Positions 46,725-55,179 of a DNA stretch of 64,000 bases are shown piece by piece. The translations under genes and the position numbers were made by a program. The DNA comes from Thioploca ingrica. GTDB taxonomy: Bacteria; Pseudomonadota; Gammaproteobacteria; Beggiatoales; Beggiatoaceae. Within the stretch, counting starts at the first letter, position 1; every line of letters starts with the position of its first letter. The notes under the pieces are model-generated. The model saw nothing but the letters and a program-made list of their open reading frames with translations. It had not been told where the DNA came from and did no database searches. Location of the stretch: the NCBI GenBank assembly GCA_000828835.1, contig AP014633.1, forward strand, positions 3,658,001 through 3,722,000. The letters are read 5' to 3'.

Positions 46725-48712
46725 AGTGACGATCCGGTTTGAGGTTGTTTAACTCGTTCTCTCATTTCTGCTAATTCTTCAATAAATCCACCTGACAAAA
46801 TGGGAAAGCGGCACCATGTTTTTGGATCCAGACTTTCATCATCTAAATGAAAACTGGGGGCAAACCGTTCCCGTTTCCATTGATTACGACTCCACAAGGT
46901 AAAAAAGCGTTCAACCCATATCAATAATTGTTCAGCGGAATATTGACTAAATTGGGCACGTAATAACCCCAAAATTTCGTAAGGCGTTTGTCGATCCCGA
47001 ATAGCAGCTTTTTCAATGACATTGAGTAAATCATAAGGCATTAAATCGGCTTCATCCGTTTGTTGCATAGCCAGTGGCCGTAATTCAGCAGTCGGTGCTT
47101 GTTGATTGACTAACTTCAGCGCGGCAATGGGCTGTAATTGCGCTGGCCCTTGGACTTCCAGCCAACGTAACCAGTGGCGCAAAAAATCCTTATCAATTCC
47201 CGCGAGTGGACTTAACCCGCCGCTGGTATCACCATCCATCGTTGCGTAACCTTGAGCGGCTTCCGAGCGATTACTCGTTGCTAACAACAGTGCTCGACGC
47301 AGATTAGCCACTAACCAGACCCCGGGTGATCGCACTCGTGCTTGAATGTTTTGCAGCGCAATATCGTGCTCTGACCAATTTAATTCCTGGTGAGTCGCTT
47401 GAGAAACTAAGTTAATATAATTTTTGACTAGTTCGTTAATATTGAATTCTAAATAATCTGCACCTAATGTTTTAGCTAAGGTAGCCGCCGCCGTTTGAGT
47501 AGTCATACTGGAATTTTCAGTCGCTTGGTAAACACAAGTCAGCAGTGAGTTAACCATCTCAGTAATCGTCGTAGTCGGTAAAGAAATGTAGCTCAGTTTA
47601 CGACTAAAACCGGTCATACTCAATTCAGCAACGCCCAATTCCACCATAAGGCGCACTAAACAAGCAATCGCCGAGGAATCAGCACCACCACTGAGGGAAA
47701 CAACAAAACCGTGAGCGCGACTTTTGCGTAAATAATCAAATAAACCTAAACTCACTGCCCGCGTAAATTCTTCTTCCTTAATCGTTGGACTGTCTTCCCA
47801 TGAAGAGGGAGTAGCCCATTCTTGATGTGGCGGTATCTGCGGATAAGCAAAAGGCAGATAAATACGGCTAGCTAACTTAGGAACCCATTCGCTGGTCCGT
47901 GCTTGTGACATGCGAGTCAAATCAACATCAATCAAAGCCGTGATCAGTTGGTAATCAGCAAAACTAAACCGGTTACTGGTGGCGAGCAATTGTCCACCGC
48001 TAGCACATAAAGCGTCGCCATCGTAAATCGCCCGTCCAGCTTCATTACCGAGCAGGTTGGTATAAACATAACCGACACTAAAAGCGCGAGAACCTTCTAA
48101 TACAAACCGTTCCCGGATTTTATGTTTACCAAAGGCGAAATGGCTCGCACTGGGATTGAGGATGATATCGACCCCTTGTTCAGCGAGTTTAATCCCGGGA
48201 CGATTAGCTACCCAAGCCTCTTCGCAAATTTCAAAGCCAATCCGCACGCCACCGCAATTAAAATAAATATCGCCGAGTGGATAGCGTTGGTGATCAATTT
48301 CAATTTCAGTTTGGGCACCGTGGGGCCAACGATGAAACCAACGGGGTTCATAATGAATGCCATCACTGGGGAGAAATTTTTTAGCGACAAAACCACCGAT
48401 TTGACCATTGACCAATAAGCACACGGTGTTATAAACCCGATTTTGGTAAAGTAAGGGTAAGCCAACTGCCACAATAATATCTTGGGTATACGGAATAATG
48501 GCCTGCAATACGCGTCGGGATTGTGCCAAAGTGCCCGGTGCTAAAAAAGCATCTTCACACCCATAGCCGCTCAGACATAATTCCGGTAAACACAAAATAC
48601 TGACCTGTTGCGTTTGGGCTGCGGCAATAGCGGCGAGGATATGGTTTTTATTACCCGCCCAATCCAAAGGAGTTTGGTTAAGTGTGGCTGCACCCACTTT
48701 AATATATTTCAT
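46721..48712 (-). CDS. nadE: Glutamine-dependent NAD+ synthetase
   Basis: 663 residues, the long glutamine-using class. The N-terminal nitrilase-type amidase domain has the Glu of LPELCLSGYGCED, the Lys of VAKKFLPSDGIHYEP, and Cys in FEICEEAW. The C-terminal synthetase domain has the P-loop VSLSGGADSSAIACLV (about 320-335) and TSNRSEAAQGYATMDGDTSGG. It makes NAD+ from deamido-NAD+ with ATP, drawing ammonia from glutamine. It lies 15 bases downstream of thiG. Confidence 0.96.
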   Translation of the reverse strand: MKYIKVGAATLNQTPLDWAGNKNHILAAIAAAQTQQVSILCLPELCLSGYGCEDAFLAPGTLAQSRRVLQAIIPYTQDIIVAVGLPLLYQNRVYNTVCLLVNGQIGGFVAKKFLPSDGIHYEPRWFHRWPHGAQTEIEIDHQRYPLGDIYFNCGGVRIGFEICEEAWVANRPGIKLAEQGVDIILNPSASHFAFGKHKIRERFVLEGSRAFSVGYVYTNLLGNEAGRAIYDGDALCASGGQLLATSNRFSFADYQLITALIDVDLTRMSQARTSEWVPKLASRIYLPFAYPQIPPHQEWATPSSWEDSPTIKEEEFTRAVSLGLFDYLRKSRAHGFVVSLSGGADSSAIACLVRLMVELGVAELSMTGFSRKLSYISLPTTTITEMVNSLLTCVYQATENSSMTTQTAAATLAKTLGADYLEFNINELVKNYINLVSQATHQELNWSEHDIALQNIQARVRSPGVWLVANLRRALLLATSNRSEAAQGYATMDGDTSGGLSPLAGIDKDFLRHWLRWLEVQGPAQLQPIAALKLVNQQAPTAELRPLAMQQTDEADLMPYDLLNVIEKAAIRDRQTPYEILGLLRAQFSQYSAEQLLIWVERFFTLWSRNQWKRERFAPSFHLDDESLDPKTWCRFPILSGGFIEELAEMRERVKQPQTGSSL

Positions 48713-48727
48713 GGAATATTACCGAAG

Positions 48728-49525
48728 TTAAAAAAACCGTCCTTCTAATGGTGAAGAAGCACTGGCATAACGTTTAGCCGGCATCCGTCCCGCTAAAAAA
48801 GCTTCCCGGCCAGCTTCAATGGCTTTTTTCATAGCAGAAGCCATCAGAATGGGATGTTTGGCATTCGCAATCGCGGTGTTCATCAAAATACCATCACAAC
48901 CCAGTTCCATCGCGATGGTCGCATCAGAAGCGGTACCCACTCCGGCATCAACTAAAATCGGTACATGCGCATTTTCGACAATAGTCAATATATTAAGTGG
49001 GTTACGAATTCCTAATCCCGAACCAATGGGCGCTGCCAATGGCATCACCGCCACACAACCGAGTTCTTCAAAACGTTTAGCCATGATAGGATCATCATTG
49101 GTATAGACCATCACTTGAAATCCCTCTTTAATTAAAATTTCAGCGGCTTCTAAAGTCGCGATCACATCCGGCAATAAAGTTTTCTCATCACCCAAGACTT
49201 CTAATTTTACCAAATTGTGCCCATCAAGCAGTTCCCTAGCTAAGCGGCAAGTTCGGAGCGCGTCTGCTACCGTATAACAACCGGCAGTGTTGGGTAATAA
49301 GGTATATTTATCGGGAGAAATGACATCAAGCAAATTGGGCTGGTCTGGATCTTGACCAATGTTAGTTCGACGAATAGCTACCGTTACGATTTGAGCACCA
49401 CTCGCTTCTATTGCTAGGCGAGTTTCTTCTAAATCTTTGTATTTTCCAGTTCCGACTAATAAACGTGAACTATAAGTTTTACCCGCAATAGTTAAGGGTT
49501 TATCGGTAAAATAACGTTCAGACAT
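48728..49525 (-). CDS. thiG: Thiazole synthase
   Basis: 265 residues. It begins [20 protein letters not shown] and has the Schiff-base lysine region [24 protein letters not shown] and [20 protein letters not shown], all characteristic of ThiG. It condenses deoxyxylulose phosphate, ThiS-thiocarboxylate sulfur and dehydroglycine into the thiazole of thiamine. The usual thiS neighbour is not seen in the 100-base gap upstream or elsewhere in the window. Confidence 0.96.
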   Translation of the reverse strand: MSERYFTDKPLTIAGKTYSSRLLVGTGKYKDLEETRLAIEASGAQIVTVAIRRTNIGQDPDQPNLLDVISPDKYTLLPNTAGCYTVADALRTCRLARELLDGHNLVKLEVLGDEKTLLPDVIATLEAAEILIKEGFQVMVYTNDDPIMAKRFEELGCVAVMPLAAPIGSGLGIRNPLNILTIVENAHVPILVDAGVGTASDATIAMELGCDGILMNTAIANAKHPILMASAMKKAIEAGREAFLAGRMPAKRYASASSPLEGRFF

Positions 49526-49624
49526 ATTACATCCAATAATTTGAAAATGATTGACTTTAACTTATTTTTATCTAAGGCCAGTTTAATTATCACTGATAAT
49601 TGATAACAAAAACATACCGGTTAT

Positions 49625-50101
49625 CTATAAATTAATTTTTGACGGAAAGCCAATCGCTATACCGGATTGCTCTCGGTGCCCGGTTTTATCGTAAAACTGG
49701 AGGTATCCCTCCTCATTGCAAATCCAAACTTCTACAGCACCTTGTTCAAAATATAATTGTTGCTTTTCTTCCATTTCCCGGAGAGAATTACTAGAAGATA
49801 ACACTTCTACACAAATTTCTGGCGCTATCGAACATTCTACTTCATGTTTAACCTGAGCAAATTTTTCCAGAGAAATCCAAGCTACATCAGCTACCTTAGT
49901 TCCCTTGCGAGTTTTAATAGCACATTCAGGTAAAGTTTTGCCGGTTTTTATGATTAAACGCAAAAGATATTCGATTTCACCCTGAAAAGCGGAATGATAA
50001 ACCTTAACCGGGGACATGGTGATGTTTCCATATTCATTAAGTTCTATTTTAAAGGGCAAATTTTGCAGGTCTGGATGTTCACAAACTTCTTGCCAATTCA
50101 T
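49625..50101 (-). CDS. Uma2-family (DUF820) PD-(D/E)XK-like protein
   Basis: 158 residues. The core is GTKVADVAWISLEKF, then SIAPEICVEVLSSSNSLREM, with EKQQLYFEQGAVEVWICNEEG, the classical Uma2 pattern with acidic residues in the nuclease-like D..ExV positions. The family is very abundant in cyanobacteria and in large sulfur bacteria; its role is unclear, often called a putative restriction-like endonuclease. It is monocistronic. AGGTAATT precedes the start. Confidence 0.85.
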   Translation of the reverse strand: MNWQEVCEHPDLQNLPFKIELNEYGNITMSPVKVYHSAFQGEIEYLLRLIIKTGKTLPECAIKTRKGTKVADVAWISLEKFAQVKHEVECSIAPEICVEVLSSSNSLREMEEKQQLYFEQGAVEVWICNEEGYLQFYDKTGHREQSGIAIGFPSKINL

Positions 50102-50140
50102 AATAAATTACCTCAAACCAGTTGATGGAAACGTGAGGAG

Positions 50141-50323
50141 TTATAAATAACGAGTATCAACGACACCAATGTTCATTTTGGTATTTAATTCTTGGGCTTT
50201 ACTAAGAGCAGCTTGAATAGCAGTTTGGGCTTGTTCTAAAGTAATATCACCGGCATAAGCCAAAGGGGCCATAACCATAACGGTATTTAAAATTACCATA
50301 GTTATATATTTGATGTTAATCAT
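50141..50323 (-). pseudogene. Truncated GlcG/HbpS-like exported protein
   Basis: 60 residues. Signal peptide ending PLAYA/GDI, then TLEQAQTAIQAALSKAQELN and TKMNIGVVD, the start of a GlcG/HbpS (DUF336) domain, which normally runs about 130 residues. The frame then reads TRYL and stops. No downstream continuation is visible. AGGAGG precedes the start, so the remnant may still be translated. It is most likely a gene broken during rearrangement. Confidence 0.6.
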
Positions 50324-50409
50324 TATTTTCCTCCTAATCAGTGGATATCAAGGTATTGTTCTTGAGTGGTTGCATACCATACACAACCCGAAGAGAAGGA
50401 TAAAATAAA

Positions 50410-50529
50410 ATGATTTATTTGGGAACACTTTCTCTCAAATTTGGAATGGTGACCGTTGCCGGAAAATTGAATGTAGAAATTCCGCCAGGAACACTTCATA
50501 GCATCCTTAAACAAGCCCAATTAAAATAA
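50410..50529 (+). pseudogene. Remnant of the hicA toxin gene
   Basis: From ATG 50410 a 39-codon frame ends GMVTVAGKLNVEIPPGTLHS then ILKQAQLK, closely matching the C-terminal half of HicA (VTVP..h...IP.GTL.SILKQAGL). The N-terminal half, with the GSH catalytic histidine, is missing; the upstream 60 bases contain only degraded frames. It lies 18 bases before hicB, in the normal hicA-hicB order. The toxin should be inactive. Confidence 0.7.
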
Positions 50530-50547
50530 AACTTCAGGAGAACCATT

Positions 50548-50763
50548 ATGCAATACGTGGTGATAATCGAAAGCGGTGACAACAGTTTCGGTGCTTACGT
50601 GCCGGATTTACCAGGCTGCGTAGCCGTAGCTGAAACTCGTGCCGAAGTTTTAGATCTGATTGCCGAAGCTATCGAATTTCATTTAGAAGGTTTACGTGAG
50701 ACCAACAAGCCCGTTCCACTACCTTGGTCCACCAGTGAATATGTGACGGTGAGTCTGGCTTAG
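50548..50763 (+). CDS. hicB: HicB-family antitoxin
   Basis: 71 residues, typical for short HicB. MQYVVIIESGDNSFGAYVPD, LPGCVAVAETRAEV and AIEFHLEGLRE fit the partial RNase H-like fold. It normally neutralises HicA, an mRNA interferase. AGGAG is 8 bases upstream. Because the adjoining hicA has decayed, this antitoxin is now orphaned unless it pairs with a distant HicA. Confidence 0.85.
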   Translation: MQYVVIIESGDNSFGAYVPDLPGCVAVAETRAEVLDLIAEAIEFHLEGLRETNKPVPLPWSTSEYVTVSLA

Positions 50764-50802
50764 CGAGGGAGTTGGTTTCTGGTGATGAGGCAGTAAATGC
50801 AG

Positions 50803-50829
50803 GGTGCGTTAGCGATAACGTAACGCACC
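50803..50829. terminator. Hairpin between hicB and nifZ (convergent genes)
   Basis: GGTGCGTTA-N9-TAACGCACC, a perfect 9-bp stem. It has no clear U-tract but lies between two convergent genes. Confidence 0.45.
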
Positions 50830-50888
50830 TGTATTCTGAATGGAGACAAGGTTGACAGCAATGAAGCTACACTCGCTAAATTAGGTTA

Positions 50889-51335
50889 TCAATCAACCGT
50901 TACTGATGATTCTAGTAATGTTTCCGGTACTTGCAACACATGACCAGGAAAATGGACATGATACTGTACACCTGATGGTGTATCACGTAAGACGAGAAGT
51001 ATTTCCCCCACCGTACCCGCTGGCACGACGATTTCGCCATTCACCGTTAAAGAGGCGATGACCCGAACATTCTCGCGGGTTTCAAACCGACTCGGTGTCC
51101 AAGGCGCTTCCGCGCTGATTAATTCTTCTGCACGACAACCGACGATACGAGCAGAATCTAAAAAATGCACCGAATAAATAACCTGATCTTGTAAAAAAAT
51201 ACCGACATCCACCACATAGCCGATACTTCCTCGTCGCACTAACAAACTTCCGGTGGATAGACCCGGATAAGTTCCGTCATTGCGGAGATTGCGTATAACT
51301 CGGACTGCGTCGCTGGGTTCAAAATGGAGTGGCAT
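50889..51335 (-). CDS. nifZ: Nitrogen fixation protein NifZ
   Basis: 148 residues from ATG 51335 (MPLHFEPSDAVRVIRNLRND). The larger frame extending upstream to 51515 is antisense-like and lies inside nifW, so it is rejected as the start. Two NifZ-type barrel motifs: GSLLVRRGSIGYVVDVGIFL and VVPAGTVGEILLV. NifZ assists maturation of the second P-cluster of nitrogenase MoFe protein. It overlaps the nifW stop by 17 bases. Confidence 0.85.
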   Translation of the reverse strand: MPLHFEPSDAVRVIRNLRNDGTYPGLSTGSLLVRRGSIGYVVDVGIFLQDQVIYSVHFLDSARIVGCRAEELISAEAPWTPSRFETRENVRVIASLTVNGEIVVPAGTVGEILLVLRDTPSGVQYHVHFPGHVLQVPETLLESSVTVD

Positions 51336-51666
51336 TGAGTTTACGCTTAGTAATGGTAGATATCGGTACAGCAACGATAGTGGGTGTCTGCTGTTGATGG
51401 AATACTGGAAAAACTTTCTCGGTGAGGGCATCGGAATGGACAAAGTCTTCATAAGCCTGACTGAGCAATTGCGTATAGATTGCTCGACCGGCCATTTCAT
51501 CTGTGGGTAATTCACTCACTTGCTCTAGATAATCATGAAAACGTTGTAAAATATGTAAACGATTGACTTGTACCACCGAAGAATCATATTTAATACTAAA
51601 GAATTCTAAAAAATCTTCGGCAGAGGATAATTCTTTTAAGGCTTCTTCTAAGGTTAAATTAGGCAT
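51319..51666 (-). CDS. nifW: Nitrogenase stabilising/protective protein NifW
   Basis: 115 residues, the usual NifW size. LEEALKELSSAEDFLEFFSI at the N-terminus and LHILQRFHDYL are characteristic. NifW binds the MoFe protein and protects it from oxygen or aids its maturation. AGGAGT lies just before the start. It lies between the TPR-like gene (3-base gap) and nifZ (overlap). Confidence 0.9.
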   Translation of the reverse strand: MPNLTLEEALKELSSAEDFLEFFSIKYDSSVVQVNRLHILQRFHDYLEQVSELPTDEMAGRAIYTQLLSQAYEDFVHSDALTEKVFPVFHQQQTPTIVAVPISTITKRKLNATPF

Positions 51667-51669
51667 AAG

Positions 51670-52182
51670 TTACTCCTCGGTTACGATAACCATCTCATTG
51701 GTTGGGATCCATTTTAATAGCATTTGTCCGCCTAAACGATCCTGACTGTCCAGTTCAATCAACTTTTCCAGTTGAGATTGCGCTTCTGGGTAGTGTCCTA
51801 GGCGGAGGTGTAGATAAGCGGAGGCTTTTAGTACCAGCAGATAAAAACGCAACAATCCCACTGCACTGCGTTCAACTTGCTCGACCCTGGATAGTTGCAA
51901 CTGTTGCCAGCCGCTACAAAAACCAAGGCGTTGTCCTACCACATTAAGTGCTCGCTTAGCGATAATCAAAGCATCAGTTAAGCGATGTTGGTAGAAATAA
52001 TACCGATACAATGCGACCAATACGACTAATTGCTCTGGTGCTAGAAAATAAGCTCGCAGTAGATAAGTTTCCGCTTCACCGTGACCATAAGCATCGCTGG
52101 CTTTAGCAATCAGTACTTCTATTTCCGACGCAATGGGATCATCGAAGTACAATAAAGTTTGATCACAATCCATTAGATCCAT
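51670..52182 (-). CDS. TPR-like protein in the nif cluster
   Basis: 170 residues, all helical, with tetratricopeptide-like pairs (AETYLLRAYFLAPEQLVVLV, ALYRYYFYQHRLTDALIIAK, AYLHLRLGHYPEAQSQLEKL). It sits between nifV and nifW in the same orientation with gaps of 14 and 3 bases. That placement implies a role in nitrogenase assembly, but no function can be assigned from sequence. Similar unnamed TPR proteins occur near nifW in other gammaproteobacterial diazotrophs, as far as I recall. Confidence 0.7.
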   Translation of the reverse strand: MDLMDCDQTLLYFDDPIASEIEVLIAKASDAYGHGEAETYLLRAYFLAPEQLVVLVALYRYYFYQHRLTDALIIAKRALNVVGQRLGFCSGWQQLQLSRVEQVERSAVGLLRFYLLVLKASAYLHLRLGHYPEAQSQLEKLIELDSQDRLGGQMLLKWIPTNEMVIVTEE

Positions 52183-52196
52183 ACTTTATTCCTCAT

Positions 52197-53390
52197 CTAA
52201 CCCGCTAATAATGTCGCCGTTGGGACTGTCGGTCTACCATAATTGGGTTCTATCGCATTGAATTGATTTAACCGGGTGTAAAATTGTAATAATTCCAATT
52301 CCGCTGGTGCCCGTTTGTGGCCGGTAGTAAAAGTGCGAATTTGCGAGAGTAATTGCTTAGCTTCAGCCCAATTCAGTTTGACACCCAAGCGGGCATAAGC
52401 CGCTATGACGCCATGAGAACCAGAATGTTTACCTAACACGAGTTGATGTTGCCGACCTACTTCGCGGGGATCAAAACTTTGATAGGTCTCCGGATCTTTA
52501 AGCAGTCCATCGACATGAATTCCAGCCTCATGGGTAAAAACACCTTCGCCAACAACACTTTTCTGCCAAGATACCGGACGTCCAGAAGCCGTGGCAACAC
52601 GTTGGGACAGTTGTGGAAATTGAGTCAGGTCGATACCGGTTTCTAGACGATAAAGTTTCTTAAATCCTAAAGCCACTTCTTCTAAAGGTGCATTACCAGC
52701 CCGTTCACCCAAGCCATTAACCGTCGTATTCACATGAGTCGCGCCCGCATGACCAGCGGCTAGAGTATTAGCGGTAGCTAACCCAAGATCATCGTGGGCG
52801 TGCATTTCGATTTCCAAATCAACTGCCTTTCTGAGCATACTGATGACCTGAGCCACGCCAAAAGGTTCCATAATGCCCAAAGTATCCGCGTAGCGAAAGC
52901 GGCGTGCACCAGCGCGTTGGCTAGCCTCCACCACTTGGAGTAAAAAATGGGGATCTGCACGAGAAGCATCTTCGCCACCGACAATGACTTCTAAACCTAG
53001 ATCTAACGCGTAACTCACTAAAGTATTAATGGTATGTAAAACCCAAGTCCGGTCGCGGCGAAGTTTTTTACTCATCTGAATATCAGAAACCGGAATAGAA
53101 ATATCTATCAAATTGACACCTAAGTTGCGGCAAGTATTGATATCCCCGACTCGCATTCGACTCCACACAATCAGCCGTGCGTTCAACCCGAGAGCAGCTA
53201 CCGCCAGAATGCTGTCGACTTCCTCACTACCCATCGCCGGTATACCGATTTCCATTTCAGGTACACCTAAAACGTCCAACTGCTGAGCAATATCCAGTTT
53301 TTCTTCCAGGGTAAAGGCCACGCCAGCAGATTGCTCACCATCCCGCAAGGTGGTGTCATCAATAATAATATCGGGTCGGTTCACATTCAT
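52197..53390 (-). CDS. nifV: Homocitrate synthase
   Basis: 397 residues. [20 protein letters not shown] at the N-terminus, [20 protein letters not shown] (metal ligands), [19 protein letters not shown], and the C-terminal region with [11 protein letters not shown]. It makes homocitrate, a ligand of the nitrogenase FeMo-cofactor. NifV and isopropylmalate/lysine-pathway enzymes are homologous; linkage to nifW and nifZ supports NifV. Structural nif genes are outside the window. I found no sigma-54 (-24/-12) site upstream by eye. Confidence 0.93.
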   Translation of the reverse strand: MNVNRPDIIIDDTTLRDGEQSAGVAFTLEEKLDIAQQLDVLGVPEMEIGIPAMGSEEVDSILAVAALGLNARLIVWSRMRVGDINTCRNLGVNLIDISIPVSDIQMSKKLRRDRTWVLHTINTLVSYALDLGLEVIVGGEDASRADPHFLLQVVEASQRAGARRFRYADTLGIMEPFGVAQVISMLRKAVDLEIEMHAHDDLGLATANTLAAGHAGATHVNTTVNGLGERAGNAPLEEVALGFKKLYRLETGIDLTQFPQLSQRVATASGRPVSWQKSVVGEGVFTHEAGIHVDGLLKDPETYQSFDPREVGRQHQLVLGKHSGSHGVIAAYARLGVKLNWAEAKQLLSQIRTFTTGHKRAPAELELLQFYTRLNQFNAIEPNYGRPTVPTATLLAG

Positions 53391-53960
53391 CTCCTCAAGC
53401 TGATAAAGGCACTTTGGGGTTCAATAATGAGATTGCTACGTCGCTAAACCATACAGAATATCAAGTTGTACTCCGACTTCTAACTACAATAACTTAAAAA
53501 GAAGTACCCACTCAACTTCAGTGAAGTGGATACCAGGAGCTGAGAGAGTTAGGGGGTGAATGGCTACTTAAAGGACTTTACAGCAAGCAACGCACCAATC
53601 CATTTTCTAAACTTAAGAGATTGTATTATCAGGACAAAATATTTAGGGTGAGTCAAATAGTGATGTGGTGAATCCTACGGTTACGCCAATTTGTAGGATT
53701 TATAACCGGTAATCAGCAATCGGTGTAAAATAGGTTCAATAAGAATGAAACTTTCATCACAGGCAATGAGATGAATTAGAAAATATCTAAGGTAGCCTGG
53801 ATGAAGCGTAGCGGAATCCAGGGAAACCCTATAAACAAGCAATTTTGCCTTTTTTATAAAAACAGATTAAGCTGCTAAACGCGAATGAAAGCATCTATTT
53901 TACTCAGAACTAACATGGGTAAGTAAAAACTCTATGTTGGGTTGATTAAGGTTTCCGCTC
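53391..53960. other. Intergenic stretch without a recognisable gene
   Basis: It lies between the divergent nifV and the toroid-like gene, so it must contain their promoters, but no convincing promoter or operator was found. A dispersed repeat is at 53792-53822, and GTAGGATT repeats are near 53680. Confidence 0.5.
53792..53822. repeat. Dispersed GTAGCCTGG...AATCCAGG repeat, copy 3
   Basis: GTAGCCTGGATGAAGCGTAG followed by CGGAATCCAGG, the least degenerate of the three copies (others at 28261 and 44032). Confidence 0.6.
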
Positions 53961-55076
53961 ATGAATCAAATCACTTTTTGTAAACAATTAGAAAATTTTT
54001 GTTGTGCCAATTTAACCCAAGCGCTTAATCCGGAAACTCACCTCTACGACCGTCAACTACGGAATAACCGTTGGGAAGCGACTCAAGGTACCGAAAATCT
54101 AACTAGTACCTGTATTTGTCTGATTGGGATTGATCGTGCGGGAATTAATTTAGAGGCGATTGGTTTAAAGCCGGCACAAACTCTTAATGCGGTATTCAAA
54201 TTAGCCAACTATCGCCCCTATCCTGGAGGAATCGGCTTAATCATTTGGGCTAATGCAGTGTGCGATGGTATTCCACTAAAAGAACTTCAACCACAAATCG
54301 ATATTCCGTTTAATCACTTTGCTGACTATATGACCTCGCTCACTTCGATGGAAACAGCGTGGCTAGTCACTGGATTACTTCACGAATATAACCGTACCCA
54401 CGACGCAAACACCGAACAATATATGAATAGGGCCTTGGAAGCCTTAATGAGTCGTTATCAGCGCAATACCCATCTGATGATCCATGCCGATCCACGGGCA
54501 CCCTGGCGCCAGCGGTTACGTCGGTGGGTTGCCAATTTTGCTGATCAGATTTACGCAGTACAAGCATTTGCGTTGGTAGCGATGACGACTGGCGATGATA
54601 AGGTCAAGCAAATTGCCGACAATTTAGCTAACCAATTAGTAAAACTTCAAGGTGAATTGGGACAGTGGTGGTGGCATTATAATCCGCGCAATGGCAAGGT
54701 GGTTCAAAGTTACCCGGTTTACTCAGTACATCAACATAGTATGGCACCAATGGCATTTGCTGCACTCAATCGAGCTACCGGTCAAGATCTGAGCGCTGCG
54801 ATTGAACGCGGTCGTGCTTGGCTTGGCCACAACGAATTAAATATCAATCTTATTGATAACCAAGCTCAAACCATTTGGCGAGATATTGATTATCGGTTAA
54901 GCCGGTTTAAAGCGGTGTCCCGCAAAGTGCATTCTCTACTGGGTCATCCCAGTAATGAAACCACGGCCATGGCCAAATTGGCACTGAATTACGAAACACG
55001 TCCTTATGAATGGGGATGGTGTCTCTATGCTGGTGCTATCGAAGCCAATACCAGTAAGAAACTTCATCTGGTGTGA
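53961..55076 (+). CDS. Alpha/alpha-toroid-like protein of unknown function
   Basis: 371 residues, no signal peptide. Helical repeats and aromatic/His-rich motifs (GELGQWWWHYNPRNGKVV, YPVYSVHQHSMAPMAFAALN) recall six-hairpin glycosidases, GH88/lyase-like enzymes or terpene-cyclase-like toroids. The catalytic residues cannot be placed with confidence. It is separate from the nif genes (divergent) and apparently monocistronic, so context adds little. Confidence 0.55.
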   Translation: MNQITFCKQLENFCCANLTQALNPETHLYDRQLRNNRWEATQGTENLTSTCICLIGIDRAGINLEAIGLKPAQTLNAVFKLANYRPYPGGIGLIIWANAVCDGIPLKELQPQIDIPFNHFADYMTSLTSMETAWLVTGLLHEYNRTHDANTEQYMNRALEALMSRYQRNTHLMIHADPRAPWRQRLRRWVANFADQIYAVQAFALVAMTTGDDKVKQIADNLANQLVKLQGELGQWWWHYNPRNGKVVQSYPVYSVHQHSMAPMAFAALNRATGQDLSAAIERGRAWLGHNELNINLIDNQAQTIWRDIDYRLSRFKAVSRKVHSLLGHPSNETTAMAKLALNYETRPYEWGWCLYAGAIEANTSKKLHLV

Positions 55077-55097
55077 AATCCAATTTATAGGAAAAGT

Positions 55098-55135
55098 TCC
55101 CCTCTCCTTTTGGGAGAGGGATTAGGGGTGAGGGT
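55098..55135. repeat. Dispersed CCCCTCTCC...GGAGAGGG hairpin
   Basis: CCCCTCTCC-TTTTG-GGAGAGGG followed by ATTAGGGGTGAGGG. A related sequence near 26797 (CCCCCTCCGGTTGGGAGAGGGG) marks a dispersed family. It lies between convergent genes and could act as terminator. Confidence 0.5.
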
Positions 55136-55179
55136 CAAAGGAGAATCGGTAAAGGAAGAAAATAATCACTTAACCCGAT

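Noticed and set aside
50338..50520. 60-codon minus-strand frame
   Set aside because: It is antisense to the recognisable hicA remnant and has no protein-like features of its own.
50889..51515. Longer start for nifZ at 51515
   Set aside because: The extra 60 codons lie antiparallel-frame inside nifW and do not look like NifZ; ATG 51335 gives the expected protein start.
53391..53960. Sigma-54 promoter or NifA site upstream of nifV
   Set aside because: No TGGCAC-N5-TTGCW or TGT-N10-ACA match was found by eye on the relevant strand.
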